Shown here: positions 6,057-10,000 of the stretch, one piece after another
Layout: each line of letters starts with the position of its first letter
How positions within the stretch are numbered: the stretch's first letter is position 1
Source of the DNA: Methanospirillum hungatei
GTDB taxonomy: Archaea; Halobacteriota; Methanomicrobia; Methanomicrobiales; Methanospirillaceae
Assembly: GCF_020216685.1 (NCBI RefSeq)
Contig: NZ_JAIWNS010000082.1
Span: forward strand, 1 to 10,000
Length of the DNA stretch: 10,000 nucleotides
Direction of reading: 5' to 3'
The notes under the pieces: generated by a model
Seen by the model: the letters and a program-made list of their open reading frames with translations, nothing else
Told to the model about the DNA's origin: nothing
The model's database searches: none
Program-made: the position numbers and the translations under genes

Positions 6057-7120
6057 CTGATTTTCTGCATATCCTTCCCCTTCTTTAACTGCTTTATGGT
6101 ATCAATGTCACGAGGGAGTGAAAAAATCCCATACTCAGTAATAATTCCGGAGATAAGATCTACGGGTGTTGCATCGAATGCAGGATTCCAGACCGGGACG
6201 TTATCTGGTCCGGTCATACATCCACGGACTTTCCTGACCTCTTGTGGATCCCTCTCCTCAATGATGACGCTATCTTCACAGCTCTCCTCATCAAAAGTGG
6301 ATAACGGGGCTGCAATATAAAAGGGGAGAGAGTGGGCATGTGCACAGACAGCATGCATATAGGTCCCTATTTTGTTAAATACTGCATCAGACACAATTCT
6401 GTCGGCCCCAACAACGACAACGTCGATTGCACCTTTCCGCATGAGAACGGCGGCCATGGAGTCGGTGATGAGAGTGACGTCAATCCCGTCTCTGAGCAGT
6501 TCCCAGGTGGTAAGGCGGGCTCCCTGAAGAAGTGGCCGCGTTTCACAGGCATATACCGAAATGTTCTTTCCTGCTTCATGAGCGGAACGGATTACGCCAA
6601 GAGCAGTCCCCCATTCGGCGCAGGCAAGAGCTCCTGCATTACAATGGGTCAGAATTCGTGCCCCTTCAGGAATGATCTCAAGCCCGGTTTTCCCAATGGC
6701 ATGGCAGGTTCTCCTGTCAGCATCGATAACCTCCTGTGCCGCATCTACTGCCCTGCTTTTGGCCTCTTCTATCGTATGTGAGGACCTGATCGCAGTGAGA
6801 GCATGGTCAATGCCATAAAAGAGATTCACCGCAGTCGGCCGGGTTTTTCTGAGAAGATCTGCATCTGATTCGACCCGTACTAAAAATTCAGGGAGTGAAT
6901 CTGCCTTCGTTATCAGGGCAGATAATGCAACGCCACATGCTCCTGCACACCCTAACGCCGGTGCGCCTCTGATCCCCAGACGTTTTATCGCTTCAGCAAG
7001 ATCAGGAATTGTTCTGGCCGTTCTGACTTCAAAGGTGTCAGGAAGCAGGGTCTGTTCAATGTATTCAATTGAGGGAATGTGGGGGTGAAAAAGAATTGGA
7101 CGAAGAGGCTCCATGATCAT
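6053..7120 (-). CDS. mtnA: MtnA-type S-methyl-5-thioribose-1-phosphate isomerase
   Basis: A 355-residue cytosolic isomerase of the eIF2B-alpha/beta/delta-related MtnA family. It converts an aldose 1-phosphate (methylthioribose 1-phosphate, or 5-deoxyribose 1-phosphate in methanogen salvage of 5'-deoxyadenosine) to the ketose. Diagnostic motifs are IRGAPALG (50-57), RKTRPTAVNL (91-100), HCNAGALA (159-166), CETRPLLQGARLT (192-204), VGADRI..D (238-245) and NKIGTY (249-254). The catalytic pair is intact: Cys160 and Asp240, the same numbers as in the well-studied bacterial enzyme. RxxxPxx-type features of ribose-1,5-bisphosphate isomerase were not needed to explain it, though the two families are related. 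Start choice: ATG 7120 overlaps the TGA of the upstream gene as ATGA; ATG 7114 (Met3) is an alternative. No other methionine-salvage gene is in the window, so the deoxyadenosine-type role is more likely by inference. Confidence 0.93.
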   Translation of the reverse strand: MIMEPLRPILFHPHIPSIEYIEQTLLPDTFEVRTARTIPDLAEAIKRLGIRGAPALGCAGACGVALSALITKADSLPEFLVRVESDADLLRKTRPTAVNLFYGIDHALTAIRSSHTIEEAKSRAVDAAQEVIDADRRTCHAIGKTGLEIIPEGARILTHCNAGALACAEWGTALGVIRSAHEAGKNISVYACETRPLLQGARLTTWELLRDGIDVTLITDSMAAVLMRKGAIDVVVVGADRIVSDAVFNKIGTYMHAVCAHAHSLPFYIAAPLSTFDEESCEDSVIIEERDPQEVRKVRGCMTGPDNVPVWNPAFDATPVDLISGIITEYGIFSLPRDIDTIKQLKKGKDMQKIR

Positions 7121-8400
7121 CCACGCATCAGACTCATTACGGCCTGCATTGCTGCTGCACCGCCTTCCATGACAGAATCAGGAATATCCATAGGCTCCTT
7201 GCAGGTCCCGGCAATAAATACTCCAGGTTTTAAGGTCTGTACCGGACCTGATTTTACATCTGCACTCTCAAAAAATCCTGATTCATCGCAGGTGATACCA
7301 AGACGCTCGGCAAGTGATGATGCATTGCCTGTCGGTCTGATTCCAACAGACAGAACTACGAGATCAGCATGTATCTTGAGAACCTCCTTTGTCTCTGAAT
7401 TTTCAACCTGCACGATGATCGTTCCGTCCTGGGCATAGATATCTCCTGGCATCCCCCTGATAAACCAGACACCAAGCTGCTCTGCACGGGCATAATACTC
7501 CTCATATCCCTTGCCATATGCCCGGATATCCATATACAGGATCATAACACGGGTATCCGGATTCTTCTCCTTAATCAGCATGGCATTTTTTATCGCATAC
7601 ATGCAGCAGACTGCCGAACAGGAGGGGCATCCCAGTGGCAGGTCCCGTGAACCAACGCACTGGATAAAGACGATCTCCTGTGGCGGCAGACCATCTGATA
7701 TCCGTTTTATCTTCCCCCCGGTCGGCCCGCTGGCATTAATAATACGTTCCAGTTCCAGGCTGGTGATGACATCAGGTATTGAAAGATATTTATAGGGAGT
7801 TTTCTTTCGTGCATCAAAGACATCATATCCGGTTGCGATAACGATAGTTCCGGCCCTGATGACAAACTCTTCCTCTACATCTTCATTATCCCTGAGAACG
7901 GCCTGTCTCCCACAGATATCATAGCAGAGACCGCAGTCAATACAATGTTCCTTGTCCCGCATCACGATATTCGGGACGACCTGTGGATGCGCTTTATATA
8001 TTGCTTTCCTGACACCAATCCCGGCATCAAACCGGTTATAGACCTCAACCGGACACACTTCCACACAGTCCCCGCAGCCGGTACAGTCCGCTGCCCTGAC
8101 ATACCGGGGATGACGAAGGACGTGGACTGAGAAGTCACCCGCTTCCCCTTCTACTCCGATAACTTCTGAACAGGTATGAAGTGTTATATTGGGGTGCCTC
8201 TCAACTTCGACCATCTTGGGACTTAAAATGCACATGGAACAGTCATTTGTCGGGAACGTCTTATCCAGCATCGCCATATGACCTCCGATGGTCGGTTCAC
8301 GTTCAATAAGAGCTACAGGTATACCATGGTTGGCAATATCCAGTGCAGCAGTAATTCCTGCTATGCCTCCTCCAATTACGACCGCGTTATTCATGGGCAT
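7117..8400 (-). CDS. HdrA-core FAD/iron-sulfur oxidoreductase, short form
   Basis: From ATG 8400 this is 427 residues (431 if TTG 8412 is used; numbering here is from TTG). It matches the middle of heterodisulfide reductase subunit A. An FAD Rossmann motif GGGIAGITAA is at 14-23, then EREPTIGGHM (37-46) and the HdrA signature CSMCILSPKMVEV (58-70). The inserted ferredoxin module has CTGCGDCVEVCPVEVY (110-125) and CIDCGLCYDICG (157-168), enough for two [4Fe-4S] clusters. CVGSRD (252-257) and CPSCSAVCCMYA (262-273) supply the extra HdrA cysteines. The second FAD motif GVFIAGTC is at 397-404. It ends where the C-terminal ferredoxin domain of full-length HdrA (about 650 residues) would begin, and it also lacks the N-terminal domain. 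No HdrB, HdrC or MvhD gene is in the window. ATG 8394 (Met7) is an equally good start; the overlap with the upstream gene is 14 or 8 bp. Confidence 0.88.
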   Translation of the reverse strand: MPMNNAVVIGGGIAGITAALDIANHGIPVALIEREPTIGGHMAMLDKTFPTNDCSMCILSPKMVEVERHPNITLHTCSEVIGVEGEAGDFSVHVLRHPRYVRAADCTGCGDCVEVCPVEVYNRFDAGIGVRKAIYKAHPQVVPNIVMRDKEHCIDCGLCYDICGRQAVLRDNEDVEEEFVIRAGTIVIATGYDVFDARKKTPYKYLSIPDVITSLELERIINASGPTGGKIKRISDGLPPQEIVFIQCVGSRDLPLGCPSCSAVCCMYAIKNAMLIKEKNPDTRVMILYMDIRAYGKGYEEYYARAEQLGVWFIRGMPGDIYAQDGTIIVQVENSETKEVLKIHADLVVLSVGIRPTGNASSLAERLGITCDESGFFESADVKSGPVQTLKPGVFIAGTCKEPMDIPDSVMEGGAAAMQAVMSLMRG

Positions 8401-8878
8401 GAATCCGTGCAAGTTTTATATATTCAGAAGCATTTGTTCGTATTCCTGCTATCTCTTCTTCTGAAAGTGTCCTGATCACCTTTCCAGGGAGACCCAGGAC
8501 CAGAGATCCGGGAGGGATGACCTTTCCTTCAGTAATTACGGCACCGGCACCGATGATGGTATTGTCACCAACAACCGCACCATTTAATACAATCGCCCCC
8601 ATTCCAACCAGGACAGTGCTCCCGATGGTACATCCATGAAGGATTGCACCATGGCCGACGGATACATCGTTGCCAATGGTAACCGGATGCCCTTTTGAAG
8701 TGTGGACCACACAATTATCCTGAATATTGGATCGATCTCCAATGGTAATCCGGTCCTTGTCTGCCCGGATGACAGCTCCGTACCAGACATTGACCTCCTG
8801 ACCGGTTACCACATCGCCAATGACCGTGGAGTTAGGTGCAATAAAAGCAGCGTTTGGAATATTCTGATGAATCTGCAT
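8387..8878 (-). CDS. Gamma-class carbonic anhydrase, CamH-like left-handed beta-helix protein
   Basis: A 163-residue protein built of hexapeptide repeats ([IVL]-G-x-x-x-x, about residues 11-125) that form a left-handed beta-helix trimer, with a C-terminal helix (138-160). The zinc ligands of gamma carbonic anhydrases are present: His59 in CVVHT, and His76 and His81 in VGHGAILHG. Supporting residues are Arg38 and Asp40 in VIRADKDRI and Gln53/Asn55 in NIQDNCV. The acidic loop and secretory leader of the Cam subtype are absent, so it fits the shorter, cytosolic CamH subtype; activity of individual members varies. The predicted role is CO2/bicarbonate interconversion, or a metal-site acyl-transfer-like function that cannot be excluded. 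It is the first gene of the operon ending with DUF116, and its TAA lies inside the start region of the HdrA-like gene. ATG 8878 is the natural start; no strong ribosome-binding site is seen. Confidence 0.92.
   Translation of the reverse strand: MQIHQNIPNAAFIAPNSTVIGDVVTGQEVNVWYGAVIRADKDRITIGDRSNIQDNCVVHTSKGHPVTIGNDVSVGHGAILHGCTIGSTVLVGMGAIVLNGAVVGDNTIIGAGAVITEGKVIPPGSLVLGLPGKVIRTLSEEEIAGIRTNASEYIKLARIHAHE
8413..8425 (-). promoter_or_regulatory. Possible internal TATA box for the HdrA-like gene
   Basis: Within the last codons of the carbonic anhydrase gene the minus strand reads AATATATAAAAC, centred about 25 bp from ATG 8394 and about 20 bp from ATG 8400. Because the HdrA-like gene lacks a clear ribosome-binding site, a leaderless transcript starting at 8394 is possible. 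The AT-rich motif could also be just the codons for EYIK. Confidence 0.3.
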
Positions 8879-8953
8879 AAGACGTTCTCAGGTTTTTACC
8901 ACATTGACCAACCCTCTGTTCGGGCAGGTTATCTCATACGTTTAGACTCCGAT

Positions 8954-8963
8954 AGTATAATAG
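8954..8963 (-). promoter_or_regulatory. Candidate promoter of the carbonic anhydrase operon
   Basis: The minus strand reads CTATTATACT about 75-85 bp upstream of ATG 8878, which would leave a leader of about 50 nt. A weaker alternative, GGTAAAAAC (about 8892-8900), would give an almost leaderless mRNA. Both lie in the 221-bp region 8879-9099 shared with coaD; no gene is supported there. Confidence 0.35.
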
Positions 8964-9008
8964 CATCAGTAATAATCAGCTATTTGTTTCACCCTTTTCC
9001 TCACCATG

Positions 9009-9024
9009 ATTCCGGTACCGGGAT
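9009..9024. promoter_or_regulatory. Inverted repeat between the operon and coaD, possible operator
   Basis: CCGGTACCGG (9012-9021) is a perfect 10-bp palindrome. It extends with one mismatched pair to AT...AT at 9009-9024. It lies about 50 bp upstream of the coaD TATA box and about 45 bp upstream of the candidate operon promoter on the other strand, where an operator would be sensible. No regulator is identified. Confidence 0.3.
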
Positions 9025-9070
9025 ACTTTGTCAGAAATACAGGTCGGACGGAGAACAGATGATATCAGAT

Positions 9071-9080
9071 TTTATAAAAT
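9071..9080 (+). promoter_or_regulatory. TATA box of coaD
   Basis: TTTATAAAAT is centred 25 bp upstream of ATG 9100, the distance expected between an archaeal TATA box and its transcription start. The bases just before the ATG contain no ribosome-binding site, so the coaD mRNA is probably leaderless. Confidence 0.6.
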
Positions 9081-9099
9081 CACATGAAACAGTACATCT

Positions 9100-9609
9100 A
9101 TGAAAATAATGGTGGGGGGCACGTTTGATCCTCTGCATGACGGACACCGGCTTCTCATCAGACGCGCTTTTGACCTGGCCACCCCGGAAGGAACGGTCAT
9201 AATCGGCCTTACCAGTGATTCTTTTGCCAACCGGAAGAGTCATCCAATTCATTCCTATGCTGACCGTTACCGGGATCTGGTCTCATTTATCAGATCATTG
9301 GAACCTGAAACAACATGGGAGATAGAAGAACTGCATGATCAGTACGGTTCCACACTTGATGCAGACTTTGATGCTCTGGTTGTCAGTGAGGAGACTTTTC
9401 CAGTCGGGAAAAATATCAATCAGAAGAGGCGTGAACGGGGGAAGCCATGCGTTGAAATTCACATGATACGGTGTGTCCTTGCAGAGGATGGGCGATGGAT
9501 ATCAAGTACCCGTATCTGGCGGGGTGAGATTGATACACATGGGAGACTGATACAGCAACAGCCCCAAAAAGAAGAGAGTTCAGATGATATGCGAAGAGAT
9601 GTCGGATGA
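9100..9609 (+). CDS. coaD: Archaeal phosphopantetheine adenylyltransferase
   Basis: A 169-residue cytosolic nucleotidyltransferase. It transfers AMP from ATP to 4'-phosphopantetheine to give dephospho-CoA, the penultimate step of coenzyme A synthesis. The cytidylyltransferase-like fold shows the nucleotide-binding motif GGTFDPLHDGH (6-16), the GLTSDSFANRK region (36-46), typical of the archaeal enzyme, and the second signature WISSTRIW (133-140). All motifs are intact. Archaeal members usually end soon after the GEID segment (142-145). Here about 20 extra polar residues follow (QQQPQKEESSDDMRRD), and this tail carries the 30-bp overlap with the convergent pyrI gene. ATG 9100 is chosen because it gives the family N-terminus (MKIMVGGTFDPLH) and sits 25 bp from a TATA box. 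It is divergent from the carbonic anhydrase operon. Confidence 0.94.
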   Translation: MKIMVGGTFDPLHDGHRLLIRRAFDLATPEGTVIIGLTSDSFANRKSHPIHSYADRYRDLVSFIRSLEPETTWEIEELHDQYGSTLDADFDALVVSEETFPVGKNINQKRRERGKPCVEIHMIRCVLAEDGRWISSTRIWRGEIDTHGRLIQQQPQKEESSDDMRRDVG

Positions 9610-10000
9610 AATAACCGCATCACAATAGGAACATACTGCTTTTTTCCCATGCATCTCAAACCTGCTCATAACCGGTTCATTCGTATTGGTAATGCAGCAG
9701 GGATTGGGACATCGTAATACCCCAATCAGAACCGGGGGGATAATAACACCTTTCTTTTCTATAACCCTGAAATTACAAATGATATTGATGGTGGCGTTCG
9801 GTGCAACAAGGGCTATCCGGTCAACTTCCTGTGCTTTGAGCTCCCTGTTCTCTATCTTTACCACATCTTTCTTCTCCTGTGCCTTGCTGCTGACATTGGT
9901 TGCAACACTGACACACTCCCGGGTACTTCCCACAATCCCAAGAATCCGGAGCACCGTGAGTGCCTCTCCGGCTTTTATATGATCGATAACTGTCCCATTC
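9580..10000 (-). CDS. pyrI: Aspartate carbamoyltransferase regulatory chain PyrI, N-terminus cut by the window edge
   Basis: The reading frame continues past the GTG at 9954 to the right edge, giving NGTVIDHIKAGEALTVLRI before the segment ILGIVGST, so 9954 is not the start. NGTVIDHI is the usual PyrI N-terminus, so only a few residues are missing; about 140 are present. PyrI binds nucleotide effectors and zinc and pairs with the catalytic chain PyrB in pyrimidine synthesis. The allosteric domain includes KIENREL and VDRIALVAPNATINII. The zinc domain has CPNPCC and CSYC, with spacing C-x4-C...C-x2-C as in the characterised enzyme. The C-terminal DISSHII is slightly extended and overlaps the coaD end. 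pyrB is expected just upstream, outside the window; that is inference. Confidence 0.95.
   Translation of the reverse strand, partial: NGTVIDHIKAGEALTVLRILGIVGSTRECVSVATNVSSKAQEKKDVVKIENRELKAQEVDRIALVAPNATINIICNFRVIEKKGVIIPPVLIGVLRCPNPCCITNTNEPVMSRFEMHGKKAVCSYCDAVISSDISSHII
9640..9645 (+). terminator. Possible T-run terminator of coaD inside pyrI
   Basis: Six T occur 31 bp after the coaD stop, within the pyrI coding region on the opposite strand. If used, the coaD mRNA would be antisense to the last 65 or so bases of pyrI. Confidence 0.3.

Noticed and set aside
6332..6781. 149-codon open frame on the plus strand inside mtnA
   Set aside because: It lies fully antisense to a strongly recognised enzyme, and its translation resembles no family I know. 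Treated as a shadow frame.
8401..8412. TTG 8412 as the start of the HdrA-like gene
   Set aside because: A rare start with no ribosome-binding site; two ATG codons follow within 18 bases just before the FAD motif.
8879..9099. Possible small RNA or C/D-box guide RNA in the spacer before coaD
   Set aside because: Only isolated CTGA and TGATG-like words are present, without a correctly spaced C/D/C'/D' set or a convincing hairpin.
8702..9103. 133-codon plus-strand frame spanning the carbonic anhydrase start and the spacer before coaD
   Set aside because: Half is antisense to the conserved carbonic anhydrase. The rest covers a region with promoter-like motifs, and there is no family similarity or ribosome-binding site.
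9950..9954. GTG 9954 as the start of pyrI
   Set aside because: The conserved PyrI N-terminus NGTVIDHI continues in frame to the window edge, so the gene is partial there.

Overview
The window looks like chromosomal sequence from a methanogenic euryarchaeon, most likely of the order Methanomicrobiales; a Methanospirillum-type genome is my best guess. That guess rests on gene content, since no search was run. The archaeal markers are a DGGGP synthase-type prenyltransferase for ether lipids, archaeal-type Trm1, archaeal CoaD, PyrI, a DRG-family GTPase with TGS domain, an HdrA-family flavoprotein, tRNA genes without encoded CCA, TATA-like boxes upstream of genes, and T-run terminators.

Layout. 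At 1-332 is the 3' part of an IS4-superfamily (IS1634-like) transposase, cut by the window edge and apparently truncated at its own C-terminus. At 349-1290 (-) is a HEAT-repeat protein. At 1358-1430 (-) is tRNA-Glu(CTC), divergent from a DRG-type GTPase (1532-2644, +), which is followed by a small PD-(D/E)XK nuclease-fold protein (2676-3221, +) and a T-run. Trm1 (3241-4353, -) is convergent with it. A 58-bp spacer with one central TATA-like element separates trm1 from tRNA-Arg(CCT) (4412-4486, +), which leads into the UbiA-family lipid prenyltransferase (4512-5354, +).

The second half is dominated by a tight minus-strand operon read from 8878 down to 5355: gamma-class carbonic anhydrase (CamH-like), an HdrA-core flavoprotein/ferredoxin, an MtnA-type aldose-phosphate isomerase, and a membrane-anchored DUF116 Cys-rich protein. 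Every junction overlaps by a few bases, so translation is probably coupled. A 221-bp divergent promoter region separates it from coaD (9100-9609, +; apparently leaderless). The 3' end of coaD overlaps the 3' end of pyrI (9580 to the window edge, -) by 30 bp.

How the genes fit together. Most are housekeeping: tRNA supply and modification (two tRNAs with G26, and the G26 methyltransferase), ribosome-associated GTPase, membrane lipid synthesis, CoA synthesis and pyrimidine synthesis. The least explained part is the four-gene operon. Its HdrA-like protein is reduced to the FAD core plus the inserted ferredoxin module, and no HdrB/HdrC partner lies in the window. I found no CRISPR array, defence island, riboswitch or complete mobile element. 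No stretch longer than 300 bases lacks a gene.
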